In this document: positions 26,480-35,863 of the stretch, one piece after another
Position numbering within the stretch: position 1 is the stretch's first letter
Layout of the letters: every line of letters starts with the position of its first letter
Assembly: GCA_020444325.1 (NCBI GenBank)
Contig: JAHLLD010000004.1
Location: 186,001 to 250,000, forward strand
Source of the DNA: a bacterium
Lineage (GTDB): Bacteria > Bacteroidota > Ignavibacteria > SZUA-365
DNA: 64,000 nucleotides
Direction of reading: 5' to 3'
The notes under the pieces: generated by a model
Databases searched by the model: none
Told to the model about the DNA's origin: nothing
Seen by the model: the letters and a program-made list of their open reading frames with translations, nothing else
Program-made: the position numbers and the translations under genes

Positions 26480-27169
26480 ATGAGAAAATACGGAGCCGAA
26501 TTTTTCGGGACATTCTGGTTAGTTCTTGGCGGTTGCGGCAGTGCTGTGCTGGCGGCTACGTTTCCGGAACTCGGAATCGGGTTTGTTGGAGTCGCACTCG
26601 CATTCGGGCTGACGGTCCTTACCATGGCCTTCGCGATTGGTCACATTTCTGGCTGCCACCTCAATCCAGCCGTGTCGGTGGGATTGTGGGCAGGCGGGCG
26701 CTTCCCGGCGAGGGAATTGTTGCCGTATATCGCTGCGCAGGTGTTAGGTGGTATTTTCGCCGGTGCTGTGCTTTACGTGATCGCCAGCGGCCAGGCGGGC
26801 TTCGATGCATCAGCAGGATTTGCGTCCAACGGCTTTGGAGAGCATTCACCCGGTGGGTACAGCATGTTTGCGGCGATAGTCACTGAAATCGTTATGACGG
26901 CGATGTTTATCCTTGTCATCCTCGGTTCAACCGATAAAAGGGCTCCACAGCAGCTTGCCCCTATCGCCATTGGCCTGTGTCTAACTCTCATCCATCTGAT
27001 CAGCATCCCAGTGACGAACACTTCGGTGAATCCTGCACGCAGTACTGGAGTTGCACTATTTGCCGGGGGCTGGGCTATCGCACAACTATGGCTCTTCTGG
27101 ATTGCTCCGATCGCCGGTGGCGCGCTCGGCGCATTGATCTATCGTTTCATCGGTAGTGAAAAACAATAA
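26480..27169 (+). CDS. aqpZ: Aquaporin Z
   Basis: A 229-residue major intrinsic protein with six membrane helices and two re-entrant NPA loops (Asn62-Ala64 in HLNPAV; Asn184-Ala186 in SVNPAR). The selectivity filter residues are Phe42, His172, Thr181 and Arg187, which match the water-specific AqpZ filter rather than the glycerol-facilitator one. It conducts water across the inner membrane in response to osmotic gradients. The ATG at 26480 has GGAGGA eight bases upstream; 27 codons of open frame before it are not used. It is monocistronic and converges on the beta-barrel gene. Confidence 0.96.
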   Translation: MRKYGAEFFGTFWLVLGGCGSAVLAATFPELGIGFVGVALAFGLTVLTMAFAIGHISGCHLNPAVSVGLWAGGRFPARELLPYIAAQVLGGIFAGAVLYVIASGQAGFDASAGFASNGFGEHSPGGYSMFAAIVTEIVMTAMFILVILGSTDKRAPQQLAPIAIGLCLTLIHLISIPVTNTSVNPARSTGVALFAGGWAIAQLWLFWIAPIAGGALGALIYRFIGSEKQ

Positions 27170-27367
27170 TGAGAAGAACGGCAACCTTCTTCCGGAAAAC
27201 TGAGCCAGCGATGATGTGGGTACTTCATCGACAGGAAGGTACCTGGCGCTACAGAATCGCCAGTGCGTTTATACTCCACCAGTGGCCGAGGCCGTGGAAG
27301 ATGTGATTGAGCAGGCTGGTTTGCAGGGGATTGAGTCCCGGTGCCCTGTATCCGCATCCGCCGAAGT

Positions 27368-28033
27368 CTAGAAGCGATAGCCCAAACCAAGGTTGACATG
27401 CATGGGTGAACCGCCATATGCCTTGAACTTCTCTGTAAATGGAAGCTTGGCCTCCAGATGCAGGTCGTAGTTATCGAACAGACGAACGCCGGTTTCAAAG
27501 CCGAATTGAAACATGCCACCGGCGCCGGAATACCACCCATCCCTGGCATCCGCATAGAAGGTTGTACGGTAGAAATCAGAGTGTTCGATCTTATTCAAAA
27601 AGACCGTTTCGTACTCTGCCGTTGCAGCGAGGAACCAGCCGCCAGGGTAGTAGCCGACGGCGAGTTCATCACCTACTGCGAATTTCTTTGAATCGAAGTT
27701 ACGGGTTTCCAGGCTCCCGGCGGAAAGATGCAGATCGTTGAAAACCTTGAGTGCGCCTGTGCCGTAGATTGGAACGATACCTCCAATTCTCAGTTCTGAA
27801 TTGTCCACGCCGAAGCGGACCATGGAAGTATTCCATTCGGCATATGCCGTGACCGTGCGATTGATGATGCCCGCTGGGACATTCCGTTGATAGCCGAAGG
27901 CGATCATTGTTGTTGGCTCAATACCGCTGCGCAGGTAGATGCGATTGTTCTCGGAAGCATCAATGGGGATAGTCTGAGCTGATGCGTATTGCGCGGATCC
28001 TGCGATAAAGATCGCGATGAGAAAATATTTCAT
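27368..28033 (-). CDS. Predicted outer-membrane beta-barrel protein
   Basis: A 221-residue exported protein. MKYFLIAIFIAGSAQYASAQ is a clear signal peptide. The rest alternates aromatic and polar residues in strands (for example FLAATAEYETVFL and FGFETGVRLF) and ends with HVNLGLGYRF, a terminal aromatic typical of outer-membrane barrels. No family is recognised. An in-frame ATG at 28087 overlaps the stop of the upstream hydrolase gene (ATGA) and would add 18 residues before the signal peptide; I prefer 28033 because the signal peptide would otherwise be internal. Co-transcription with the hydrolase is likely. Confidence 0.72.
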   Translation of the reverse strand: MKYFLIAIFIAGSAQYASAQTIPIDASENNRIYLRSGIEPTTMIAFGYQRNVPAGIINRTVTAYAEWNTSMVRFGVDNSELRIGGIVPIYGTGALKVFNDLHLSAGSLETRNFDSKKFAVGDELAVGYYPGGWFLAATAEYETVFLNKIEHSDFYRTTFYADARDGWYSGAGGMFQFGFETGVRLFDNYDLHLEAKLPFTEKFKAYGGSPMHVNLGLGYRF

Positions 28034-28083
28034 TCCTGAGTTATATCCTTTTATGAATTTATCGTTGGAGATGGGGATGATTT

Positions 28084-29160
28084 TCATCGTGCGAAAAAGC
28101 TCCGAATCTCGTCAGCAATTTCGTCAGGTTTCTCCCAGACACCGGTATGGCCAACACCAGCTATCGTTACAAACTCACTCCTTGGGTAGAATGATCGCTG
28201 CATCTCCGGGAACTGCGGGTAGCTTTTCAGTGTCAACGCTCCCACGATCAGCAGCATGTTGCCTTGAAACATATTGTCTATGTTGGAAGTGATGTCATAC
28301 GAATCCGATTCGATGAAGTCTACATTATCTCCACCAACCACGGCCCCGGTCCTCCACATGGGAGTATCGGGATGTTCGTGGAACTCCGGCTGACTTCTGT
28401 TCGCACCCAGCAGCGCCTGGTAATCTGCACGTTCGTGTGCGTCTGATGTAATATGATCGTGGGAGAGCAGGTACTCATCCATCCAATCTTCACCGATTTG
28501 CGTAAACGGATTTTCGGAATTCTCCTTTAGATAATCCCAAACATCGCTGGCGAGTGGGGCCGGTTCGTACAGGACGACATCTCTCACGCGTTCGGGGTGA
28601 CTGTTGATGTAGCCGGTGGCAAGCATACCTCCGTAGGACCAGCCCATCAGGTAGACCTGCGAGTCTTCGACACCGGTCTCATCAAGCTTCTCGCCGATGT
28701 AGTGACTGATCACAGCATCGAGATCGCTCACGAGCAAGTCAAAGTCGACCTCCCCCTGGTCGAAGCGGGGAGAGAGTCCCCCACCTCTCTGATCGAAAAA
28801 CACGCAGTAAAATGAAGCTTTAAGCTGGCTCAGTCCGCCCGTGACCGTTCGCTCCTCAGGATAGCGGGAGGCCGGGGTATTCCCGAACTGGCTGATGAAC
28901 GCGCGGTAATCACTGCCTGGTCCCCCGTGCAGAAAGACCAGGATGGGATCGTGGATGTCGCCGAAGGCCTCGGCATGCAGCGAAGTGCCATTGATGAGTA
29001 TTCGGGGTAGTCTGGGGTCTTCGCTGACAGTCCTGGGCACCAGATTGCCCGCCTCGTCGGGATCAAGTAACCCGTCGCACCCAGCCAGAGCAAAAATCAT
29101 TGCAGCGGTGAGCAGTGACAGGTTGATCAGCATTCGGTTGGTCGCGGTTATCCTACTCAT
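28084..29160 (-). CDS. Alpha/beta hydrolase lipoprotein, proline-iminopeptidase-like
   Basis: A 358-residue lipoprotein with a lipobox ending at Cys28 (IFALAGC). The hydrolase domain has the oxyanion motif FLHGGPG (about 77-82), DQRGGG, the nucleophile elbow GWSYGG (Ser175) and a late GVGHTG histidine. The HGGPG and DQRG motifs are typical of prolyl iminopeptidase-type members of the S33 family, which release N-terminal residues or hydrolyse small amides and esters. It should face the periplasm or the outer membrane. The start at 29160 begins the lipoprotein signal; 55 upstream in-frame codons are not coding-like. It overlaps the possible upstream start of the barrel gene. Confidence 0.87.
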   Translation of the reverse strand: MSRITATNRMLINLSLLTAAMIFALAGCDGLLDPDEAGNLVPRTVSEDPRLPRILINGTSLHAEAFGDIHDPILVFLHGGPGSDYRAFISQFGNTPASRYPEERTVTGGLSQLKASFYCVFFDQRGGGLSPRFDQGEVDFDLLVSDLDAVISHYIGEKLDETGVEDSQVYLMGWSYGGMLATGYINSHPERVRDVVLYEPAPLASDVWDYLKENSENPFTQIGEDWMDEYLLSHDHITSDAHERADYQALLGANRSQPEFHEHPDTPMWRTGAVVGGDNVDFIESDSYDITSNIDNMFQGNMLLIVGALTLKSYPQFPEMQRSFYPRSEFVTIAGVGHTGVWEKPDEIADEIRSFFAR

Positions 29161-29541
29161 GTGCGTTCCGTTTCGTACCACGTACGTTTCCTTTTCATTC
29201 GTTTCACGAGATGTCTGCCAAATGGATCGTCCTTTCGACAGCCACGACCGCAAGATGCAGCCGTGTTCAAGGGAATACGATATGTTTATCCGGAAGTTGC
29301 GAGGCCTTGTCGAAGTGCCAGGCAATTGATGCGGGAACCAATGCCCATGTGTGTGCGTGAAGGGGAAGCGTACTGATTGAGGGGCATGAGGCGAGTCTGC
29401 GGAGGGCGTTTAGTCCGGCATGCCTGGTCATAGCCTCATTTCGTAGCTTATGCCCCGATCCGCCGGGGGGATGATGCGCATCTTGAACGCATTTGCATCA
29501 ACTGGAACGGCTGGCGGCACCAGAAGTGTGCGCCAGCATGG
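29161..29541. other. Intergenic region with a degenerate repeat copy
   Basis: 381 bases between two minus-strand genes. It holds the degenerate copy of the dispersed repeat described at 29422-29497. The rest has no recognisable gene; the promoter of the hydrolase lipoprotein should lie near 29161-29300. Confidence 0.55.
29422..29497 (+). repeat. Dispersed peptide-coding repeat, copy D (degenerate)
   Basis: This copy shares CATAGCCTCATTTCG-AGCTTATG-CCCCGATCCGCC with the other copies (35602, 54132, 56602) and, in the same frame, reads LVIASFRSLCPDPPGG before a stop. It lacks the palindrome present in copies A to C and diverges after the Pro-Pro codons, although MRILN-like codons remain in another frame. 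It lies between two minus-strand genes. Confidence 0.6.
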
Positions 29542-30096
29542 TCATCGTTCAGGAAAGATGATGGCCACAGGAGCCCACGTCTTCGAATCATTCAACAGGC
29601 CATGCGCCCAGCTTACGACCTCAATGCGGCGAGGTTCAATGCGTATGAGCAGATAATCGCTTCCGCGGTAATCATCCGAATAGAACGAACTCCATGACTC
29701 TTTCCAGTGCGTTGCCTTCTGCTTCTCCGCATCGACTAATGTTGCCCGCCCCAGTACTGTGACATAGGCGCCGCTCTCGGAATCGAGATAGGAGAGTGTC
29801 ACCCGTGGATCCTTCCGTATCTGCTCGACTTTACGAGTGACCGCGTTCGTCCCGATCCAGACGGCAAAGCTGCTATCTGGTGGAAAGGGATCGACCATGC
29901 GCGCTTGTGGTGTGCCATCGCTGTCAAGCGTGACGAGGGTGCAGAAGTGCGCGTTGTTCATGATTTCCCGTGCGGAGCTGATAACCTCCGACCTGTCGTG
30001 CGAGGATGCCAAATCCCCCTGCGCATGAACCAGGACCGATGCGAGCAGCCACCCCATAAAGCCGACGGAGAATACCAGTTTTCTCGAAGCTATCAT
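29542..30096 (-). CDS. Exported pyridoxamine 5'-phosphate oxidase-fold protein
   Basis: A 184-residue protein with an FMN-binding split-barrel domain of the general stress protein 26 / PNPOx-like type. Evidence is ...FCTLVTLDSDGTPQARMV, 'VWIGTN..TRKVEQIRKDPRVTLSYLD' (in parts) and 'YVTVLGRATLV'. Unusually, a signal peptide precedes it (MIASRKLVFSVGFMGWLLAS, ending VHAQ), so it should be periplasmic. Members usually bind FMN, F420 or haem in the cytoplasm; the ligand here is unknown. The start at 30096 is set by the signal peptide; a frame open for 34 more codons upstream has no support. It lies 56 bases after the CHAT gene on the same strand. Confidence 0.85.
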   Translation of the reverse strand: MIASRKLVFSVGFMGWLLASVLVHAQGDLASSHDRSEVISSAREIMNNAHFCTLVTLDSDGTPQARMVDPFPPDSSFAVWIGTNAVTRKVEQIRKDPRVTLSYLDSESGAYVTVLGRATLVDAEKQKATHWKESWSSFYSDDYRGSDYLLIRIEPRRIEVVSWAHGLLNDSKTWAPVAIIFPER

Positions 30097-30152
30097 ACTT
30101 TTCCTCACCAATAATTGTGTATGTCGTTCCAGGAATAATAGCACCGAGGCAC

Positions 30153-32879
30153 TCATCGGACGAGAACGAAGGCGCCCCAGATGCTGGGCGTATCCCACCG
30201 TTTCCGAATCTGCTGCTGTGCCGAGCGGTACGCGGCGTTCACATCCCCGGATTCGAGATACCGTGCGTAAAACGCCGTCATGAGCACGGTTGTCGCCTCA
30301 TCGCTGACCGGCCAGAGGCTCATCAGCACTGCCTGCGCTCCGGCAACGAGCATGGCACGCTGCAGGCCGTAAACACCTTCTCCGATGCGCACCGTGCCGA
30401 GTCCGGTATTGCATGCCGACAGCACAACAAGTCTTGTTGACTGCAAATCCAGATGCATGGCCTCGTATGCGGTCAGGATCCCGTCGGAGCCAGAGGATGC
30501 CGAAAGCTGCGGCGTGGATGCCGTGGTGGCGCCCGCCAGCAACAGTCCGCTGCGCAGCAGGGGAAAGCGCTGCACATCGTCATCGGAATAGCCGCCGGGA
30601 ATGATGCTGGCGACATTGGAACCGCGAAGGTTGCCATCGATAAAATATCCGTGTGTCGCAAGATGCAGGATGCCCGGGTGAGCCGTCTTCAGAAGCGTGT
30701 CTTCCGATGCATCGCGTCCAAGCAGTTCACGACAGTGGTAGCCATGCGCGCGTAGCAGCATTGTGATCGCTTGAACCTCATCCTTCGTTCCCGGCAGCGG
30801 TGGAATCGTGCCACCATTCCCGTACGCGGGATAGCCGAGGAGCAACGCGTTTTTTTCGCTCCCTCTATTACTCTGCTGCGATGCGATATCCGCGGTAGAG
30901 GTGACGAGGCGGATGTCGAGTGAATCGAGAAGGAAGCCACCTCCCGGATGGGGAAACGTCAACGGATTGATGAGATTGTACACGCCGTCACCTGAAAGAT
31001 AGACCCTGTCAATTCCCTTCAATGCTTGGTCCATGGGTGCCCAGAAACGCTGGTATAACACGACGTCCCGTTCGTCCTTGCGCATGCAGCTCCGGTAGTA
31101 GGAGAGCAGATAATCCTCCAGCTTCTCTGCATCGGGGATATGCACCAGCTTGGGAGCGTCCCTGCAGTCCGGAGTACAGATCAGTGCAGCATATGCCACC
31201 TCTTCCGTCCACGACGTATCATACACCTCATAACGCAGAATCTCGATTGCTGCCTCTCCGGGGCGCAGACGGTCGCGAATCCGGGTCCAGTCCGGTCGAT
31301 CCTGTCCGTAGACATCCTTGAATTCTTCCGAGGCCAGACAGAGCGCCCGTTCTGCCCTGTTGCATGCCTGCAGAATGGAATCGATGTCGAGGCCAAGCTG
31401 TTCACGCGCACGCTGTCGCAGGCGAAGCAGTCCTACGGTCCGCAGCTTCATCTGCTCCCAGCGGTGGAACGAAGCAATCAGCGCTGTATCGGAAGAAGCA
31501 AGAATGCGTTCCCGCACGCGCCGTGTGTTTCGAAAAAGGATACCCTTGATCGCCAGCTGCAGGTCATACATGTCCGCTGCGATACCGGGCCGTGTCGCGA
31601 TCCGGCGTACTGCAAATGCGTTGAAGCTGTTCAGATTGTGCCGGAGCCTCGCGGCGTAGTCCGTCTTTTCCTTTTCGCTGAGCGCCGGAAAATTCATCTC
31701 AAGAAACTCCAGCAGAGTGCGGACCATGCGGAGATGCAGCGGTTCTGCGTCCTCGAGGCGATTCAGGGCCGTGTACAGCATCGCGAGGTTGCCGAGATAG
31801 GTCACGAAATCCGGGTTCTTATCGCCGAGGATCTCTCTCCGAATGTTCATTGCCTCAATATACAGGCGCTCCGCCTCGGTCGTGTTTCCCATGCGCCAAT
31901 TCCACGAACCGAGATTATTCAGATCATTCGCGTAGGAGGGATGCCTTGGTCCAAGCAATGCCTGATCAATGTCGCGGCCTCTGGTGAACAGAGGCTCCGC
32001 GTCACGGTAGCGCCCGGCTTCCATATACAGCATGGCGAGGTTGTTCATTACCGTTGCTGCGCTCTTCGAGCTGTCCGTTCCCTGTATTCGATGAAGATCC
32101 AGCGCATGCATATAATAGCGCTCCGCATCTTTCCAGCGACCAGTTTTCTTGTACAGGTGGGCAAGATTGTTCACGAGAACAATATTACGACTGGAGTCGC
32201 TGGTCGCCGTGACACTGTCGGCACGGAGAGCCTCCAGATAGCGGCCTTCCGCCTCCTCGTAGCGCCCCATGCTCATGTACAGACCGGCGAGATTGTTCAG
32301 GGCCAGGATATACGGTGGTTCCGTCGTGCCGAACAGGGGACCGCTGCGGCGCATGACCTCCAGCAGGGTGATTTCAGCTTCCCCGTATTTACCGTTTTTA
32401 TACTGCAGCATCCCCAGGTTTCCGAGCCATGTAAGCGTATTCTCTCCCCCCTCGCCTTCACTCACGCGAAGTTCATGGAGCAGCTGCGGGATAAGTGATT
32501 CCGCCTCCACGTAGCGTCCCATGGTATAAAGCAGATTCCCCTCGTCCATCAATACGCCGCCGCGTTCCGGATGGCCGGCGGGAAACAACCTGGTCCGCAA
32601 ATTGATACAACGCTTATAATCTGCAAGAGCCTCGTCTCGTCGCCCCATATCCTCCGCACACCAGCCGCGCAGCTGCAGCGTGACGGCGCGCAGGGAGTCC
32701 GCCTCCGGGGAATCGGTTAGAAGCTCCTGAAGCACTTCTGATAGCAGGCGCGATGCTTCCGCGGGATGTCCGCTCTGATAGGCTGCACGTGCCGTATCAA
32801 GCATGTCCGCCGGAACCTGCGCTACGCACGGCATGGCTGCGAGGAGGAACAGCACCATTCGCTGAAGGAAAAGCTTCAT
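30153..32879 (-). CDS. Exported TPR-CHAT domain protein (caspase-like protease family)
   Basis: A 908-residue protein with a signal peptide (1-20, ending CVAQ). About ten TPR units follow (about 25-400) with 'YxEAExLxxxALxxxxxxxG....AxxxNNLAxLYxxxGRYxEAE'. A helical linker leads to a C-terminal CHAT domain (about 610-908). The catalytic pair of the caspase/separase clan is visible: His743 in LATHGYF and Cys823 in VLSACNTGLG, followed by the typical 'EGVYGLQRAML.AGA..VLMSLW.V.DEAT' block. CHAT proteins are proteases, several of them activated by partner binding; TPRs probably serve as the partner-binding part. Export is stated on the signal peptide alone. It faces the DinB/hydrolase region across a 456-base gap. 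Confidence 0.93.
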   Translation of the reverse strand: MKLFLQRMVLFLLAAMPCVAQVPADMLDTARAAYQSGHPAEASRLLSEVLQELLTDSPEADSLRAVTLQLRGWCAEDMGRRDEALADYKRCINLRTRLFPAGHPERGGVLMDEGNLLYTMGRYVEAESLIPQLLHELRVSEGEGGENTLTWLGNLGMLQYKNGKYGEAEITLLEVMRRSGPLFGTTEPPYILALNNLAGLYMSMGRYEEAEGRYLEALRADSVTATSDSSRNIVLVNNLAHLYKKTGRWKDAERYYMHALDLHRIQGTDSSKSAATVMNNLAMLYMEAGRYRDAEPLFTRGRDIDQALLGPRHPSYANDLNNLGSWNWRMGNTTEAERLYIEAMNIRREILGDKNPDFVTYLGNLAMLYTALNRLEDAEPLHLRMVRTLLEFLEMNFPALSEKEKTDYAARLRHNLNSFNAFAVRRIATRPGIAADMYDLQLAIKGILFRNTRRVRERILASSDTALIASFHRWEQMKLRTVGLLRLRQRAREQLGLDIDSILQACNRAERALCLASEEFKDVYGQDRPDWTRIRDRLRPGEAAIEILRYEVYDTSWTEEVAYAALICTPDCRDAPKLVHIPDAEKLEDYLLSYYRSCMRKDERDVVLYQRFWAPMDQALKGIDRVYLSGDGVYNLINPLTFPHPGGGFLLDSLDIRLVTSTADIASQQSNRGSEKNALLLGYPAYGNGGTIPPLPGTKDEVQAITMLLRAHGYHCRELLGRDASEDTLLKTAHPGILHLATHGYFIDGNLRGSNVASIIPGGYSDDDVQRFPLLRSGLLLAGATTASTPQLSASSGSDGILTAYEAMHLDLQSTRLVVLSACNTGLGTVRIGEGVYGLQRAMLVAGAQAVLMSLWPVSDEATTVLMTAFYARYLESGDVNAAYRSAQQQIRKRWDTPSIWGAFVLVR

Positions 32880-33335
32880 CGCGTGCTACCAGAATTACGG
32901 ATGGATGGGTATGGAACTTCCCCCCAACATACCATGTCCGCGCCGCAGTGTCAACCACGACCGGGCCCATCTCGCAGCTTGCTTCCGAATCGTTGTTCAA
33001 GCCTCACCTACTGGCATCGGACGGAGACAGCATGGCCCGGAGATCGGCGAGATCCTGCACGGCGTGCAACGATTGATATTATTGCGCACCATGAATAAGA
33101 GACAGGAAACGAAACAAGCTGTCTCAATGGTAACGGGCAATTGGCCGCCGCTGCTGTCGACAATTTGTTACGAGCTTTCTTACGGCATCGATCCTGACAT
33201 GAGAGAATCTCACGACATTTCCGGATACATCGGGTACAGGTACTCTAGAGGAAACCCATGGTGGATTTAAATTCTCGTGTTTGTCGGGTCTTGAAAACCT
33301 GTATTTTCGATATGAACATCAGAAGGAGTCAAACC
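32880..33335. other. Divergent intergenic region, no gene seen
   Basis: 456 bases between the CHAT gene (minus) and the DinB-like gene (plus), which must contain both promoters. Open frames of about 110-120 codons exist on the plus strand but have no ribosome binding site and read as low-quality protein. I see no repeat or RNA structure. Confidence 0.5.
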
Positions 33336-33833
33336 TTGGAATCGATTGACCTCATACGTGATAATCTGCTGAGAAGCGAAAGGATTACGCTTGCACGTAT
33401 CGATGACATGCGAGCACACGGAATGGTTCCGTCAACCCAAACAGGCGGTTGTCACACACTGTGGATACTCGGCCACCTCGCCTTCATTGAAACACTTGTG
33501 ATCCGCACGTATATGCTGGGTGAAGCGAATCCGCTGACGGCATGGGAAACGATCTTTGATGGCAGCAGCATTTCACAATCCAGCGATGATTTCCCGGTTT
33601 TCGAAACAGTCCTTCATCAGTGCAGAGCTGCCCGAGCTGCGACGAATTCCCTGCTTGCCTCGCTTGCCGAAGAAAATTTGGATACGGTGAGTGCTGCCTG
33701 TCCACCTGGTGCTGAAGAGTTGTTCGGTACCTGGCGGCTGTGCTTCCAGTATGCTGCAGATCACTGGCTCATGCATCGTGGGCAGCTTGCCGATGCCCGC
33801 CATATGGCCGGGATCACACGCATGTGGTATTGA
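33336..33833 (+). CDS. DinB-family protein
   Basis: A 165-residue four-helix-bundle protein of the DinB/DUF664 type, a family of metal-binding proteins that includes thiol-dependent transferases. The usual triad of histidines is suggested by His in CHTLWILGH and by the C-terminal ADHWLMHRGQLADARH. The start is probably TTG 33336: AAGGAG lies nine bases upstream, whereas the in-frame ATGs at 33312 and 33258 have no Shine-Dalgarno sequence and would place AAGGAG inside the gene. The function is unknown; it is followed 40 bases later by the T9SS serine hydrolase. Confidence 0.8.
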   Translation: MESIDLIRDNLLRSERITLARIDDMRAHGMVPSTQTGGCHTLWILGHLAFIETLVIRTYMLGEANPLTAWETIFDGSSISQSSDDFPVFETVLHQCRAARAATNSLLASLAEENLDTVSAACPPGAEELFGTWRLCFQYAADHWLMHRGQLADARHMAGITRMWY

Positions 33834-33873
33834 ATCCTCAACGACTGTACCTGTCTGGAAGGAGCATCTCAGC

Positions 33874-35592
33874 ATGAAATCCAATTCAAACCTTCGCTCC
33901 ATTGCACTTCGGCGGCTTGTCCTCCTGTGCATCGTGATGTGCTGTGTCATACCGCCGGCATCGGCGCAGTTCAGCCGGCTCGATCCGTCATCTGCAGCGA
34001 ATGTGGATGCCTGGGTGGAGGCCGGCATGCGGGGCAAGGGAATCGTGGGATGCTCGGTTGGCCTGATGCGCGGAGGGGAGATCGCCTGGCTGAAGGGTTA
34101 TGGACTGCGGGACCGCGAGAACGGCATTCCTGCGACGGAACATACCATCTACCGCACGGGCAGTATCGCCAAGACTTTCACAGCCATCCTCGCCATGCAG
34201 CTCTGGGAGCAGGGCAGGCTCGATCTGCAGGAGGACGTGCGCGCCTACGTGCCGGAGTACCCGGAGAAACCGCAGGGAACGATCACTCCCTACCGCCTGC
34301 TTTGCCACCGCAGTGGCATCCGCCACTATGAAGAATACGACACCGCTTCCGCGGTGAATTACGAACGCGATCACCTTTTCTATGACCCCATCGCCGCGCT
34401 CGACGTTTTCAAAAACGGATCCCTGTTGTTTACACCCGGGACGGCGTTTTCCTACACCACCTTCGGCTACAATCTCCTGGGAGCGGTGATCGAACGGGCA
34501 GGGGAACAGCCATTTGAAAAGCAGCTGCGTGCGCGCATCAACACCGTCCTTGACCTTCCCTACGTTCAGGCGGAGTACCAGCGACTGCGTCCTTATCCCG
34601 AAGAGACGAAGGGATACCACAGCGAGGGTGGGGTCATTGTTGAGACGCCGGAAGACATCGGCATTCTCTTCAAGGTGCCGGGAGGCGGACTGGTCTGCAC
34701 GGCGGTGGACCTCACGCTTCTGATACAGGGCCTTGCCCGGTACAGATTGCTTGCAGACTCTGCGACACAGAAGTGGATGTCCATCGACCACTCAGGGGGA
34801 CACGGGTTCGGACTCGGCATCATGGTCGGATTGCACAACGGAAGAACATACGTTTATCATCTCGGCGGACAGCAGCGCACCTCCACCATCTGGCTTTACG
34901 ATCCGGAAACGCTCAATGGTGTCGTGATCACTTCGAACACTTTCGTCGGACTCGAGTCGTTTGCACTCAATCTGCTGGACGTCATAAAAGAGTCGCAGCT
35001 GCAGGGAGCTCCTTATGAACACATCCCGCATACATTGGAAGCGCCTCGTCCACTTTTTCCCCCGGACGATGCTGTTGTCGATAATGGGGACATCACCCTT
35101 CGATGGACATCAGTGCCCCACGCATTCTCCTATATCTGCGAGCATGCGACGGACAGTGCCTTCGCCGATGCCCGCCGCGATACCGTGCATTCCACCACGA
35201 TTACCCTGTCGGATTTGAACAACGGGGAGGAGATTCACTGGCGCGTCCGCGCCAGGAATGATTTTCTGTATGGGGGTACCGTCGGTCCCTTCAGCGCGGT
35301 ATCAACATTCAAAACCGCCTCCACCAGTGATATTGCAGCGATGCAGATGCCTGGGGACATAACGATATACCCCAACCCCGCGAATGAAACCGTATCCATT
35401 TCCGCAGCTGGCAGGCATCGCATAACGGCGGTGTACGTGCATTCCCTGTCAGGCCGTTTGCTCTCATGGTGGAGCATCGATTCACAGCACAGTATCTCGC
35501 TTCCTCTGGGTGATATCGGGTTTGGAAATTTTCTCCTCTCGATACGCACCAACGACGGCCGCTCGCACTCGCATCTACTGCTGCGAAGGTGA
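33874..35592 (+). CDS. T9SS-secreted beta-lactamase-family serine hydrolase
   Basis: A 572-residue exported protein with a signal peptide (1-32, ending ASAQ). A class C beta-lactamase / LACTB-like domain (about 40-385) has the SxxK motif at Ser97-Lys100 (GSIAK) and a YTTFGYNLLG segment in place of the YxN motif, as in LACTB-type proteins. A late HLGG stretch (VYHLGGQQR) probably plays the KTG-box role. An FN3-like domain follows (about 400-480, PDDAVVDNGDITLRW then IHWRVRARN), and the protein ends in a T9SS tail (ITIYPNPANETV). It is likely an extracellular peptidase or esterase acting on D-amino-acid or peptidoglycan-like substrates; it need not be a beta-lactamase. GGAAGGAG precedes the ATG by nine bases. 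Confidence 0.88.
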   Translation: MKSNSNLRSIALRRLVLLCIVMCCVIPPASAQFSRLDPSSAANVDAWVEAGMRGKGIVGCSVGLMRGGEIAWLKGYGLRDRENGIPATEHTIYRTGSIAKTFTAILAMQLWEQGRLDLQEDVRAYVPEYPEKPQGTITPYRLLCHRSGIRHYEEYDTASAVNYERDHLFYDPIAALDVFKNGSLLFTPGTAFSYTTFGYNLLGAVIERAGEQPFEKQLRARINTVLDLPYVQAEYQRLRPYPEETKGYHSEGGVIVETPEDIGILFKVPGGGLVCTAVDLTLLIQGLARYRLLADSATQKWMSIDHSGGHGFGLGIMVGLHNGRTYVYHLGGQQRTSTIWLYDPETLNGVVITSNTFVGLESFALNLLDVIKESQLQGAPYEHIPHTLEAPRPLFPPDDAVVDNGDITLRWTSVPHAFSYICEHATDSAFADARRDTVHSTTITLSDLNNGEEIHWRVRARNDFLYGGTVGPFSAVSTFKTASTSDIAAMQMPGDITIYPNPANETVSISAAGRHRITAVYVHSLSGRLLSWWSIDSQHSISLPLGDIGFGNFLLSIRTNDGRSHSHLLLRR

Positions 35593-35601
35593 TGTAACAG
35601 A

Positions 35602-35630
35602 AAAGCCCCTCATCTGAGGGGCTTTGTTTT
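35602..35630 (+). terminator. Rho-independent terminator after the T9SS serine hydrolase
   Basis: AAAGCCCCTCA (35602-35612) pairs perfectly with TGAGGGGCTTT (35615-35625) around a two-base loop, followed by GTTTT. It starts ten bases after the stop of the preceding gene. The same hairpin sequence is the left part of the dispersed repeat, also seen at 54132. Confidence 0.8.
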
Positions 35631-35733
35631 GCGGGGCTTCATAGCCTCATTCAGCTACTTGTGTTGTTGTCCGACGTTCGATGCGATTTTAATGTTCAAC
35701 GAGTTGTAGCAGCTGCGAAAATTACTCGCAGCA
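35602..35733 (+). repeat. Dispersed peptide-coding repeat, copy A
   Basis: Hairpin plus tail. Read in the frame shared by all copies it encodes KAPHLRGFVLRGFIASF, then a variable stretch, then LMFNEL, a TAG stop and QLRKLLAA. It matches copies B (54132) and C (56602) at DNA and peptide level. The internal stop shows that this copy is not an intact coding sequence. It sits directly downstream of a T9SS gene, as do copies B and C. Confidence 0.75.
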
Positions 35734-35863
35734 CGAAAGTCATTATCGGTAGATACCTCATTCCGGGTGGCGTAATGTCGACTGCGTGAGAACGATCCCC
35801 GACTTCTCGAGGATCGCTCTTACCTTACCAGATTGGTTTGTGTACTCGACCTCCGTTTCCAGA

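Noticed and set aside
26262-26513. Minus-strand open frame of 83 codons before aqpZ
   Set aside because: It overlaps the aquaporin ribosome binding site and start and has no recognisable product.
31140-32498. Plus-strand open frame of 452 codons
   Set aside because: Shadow of the TPR part of the CHAT gene; TPR repeats keep the antisense frame open.
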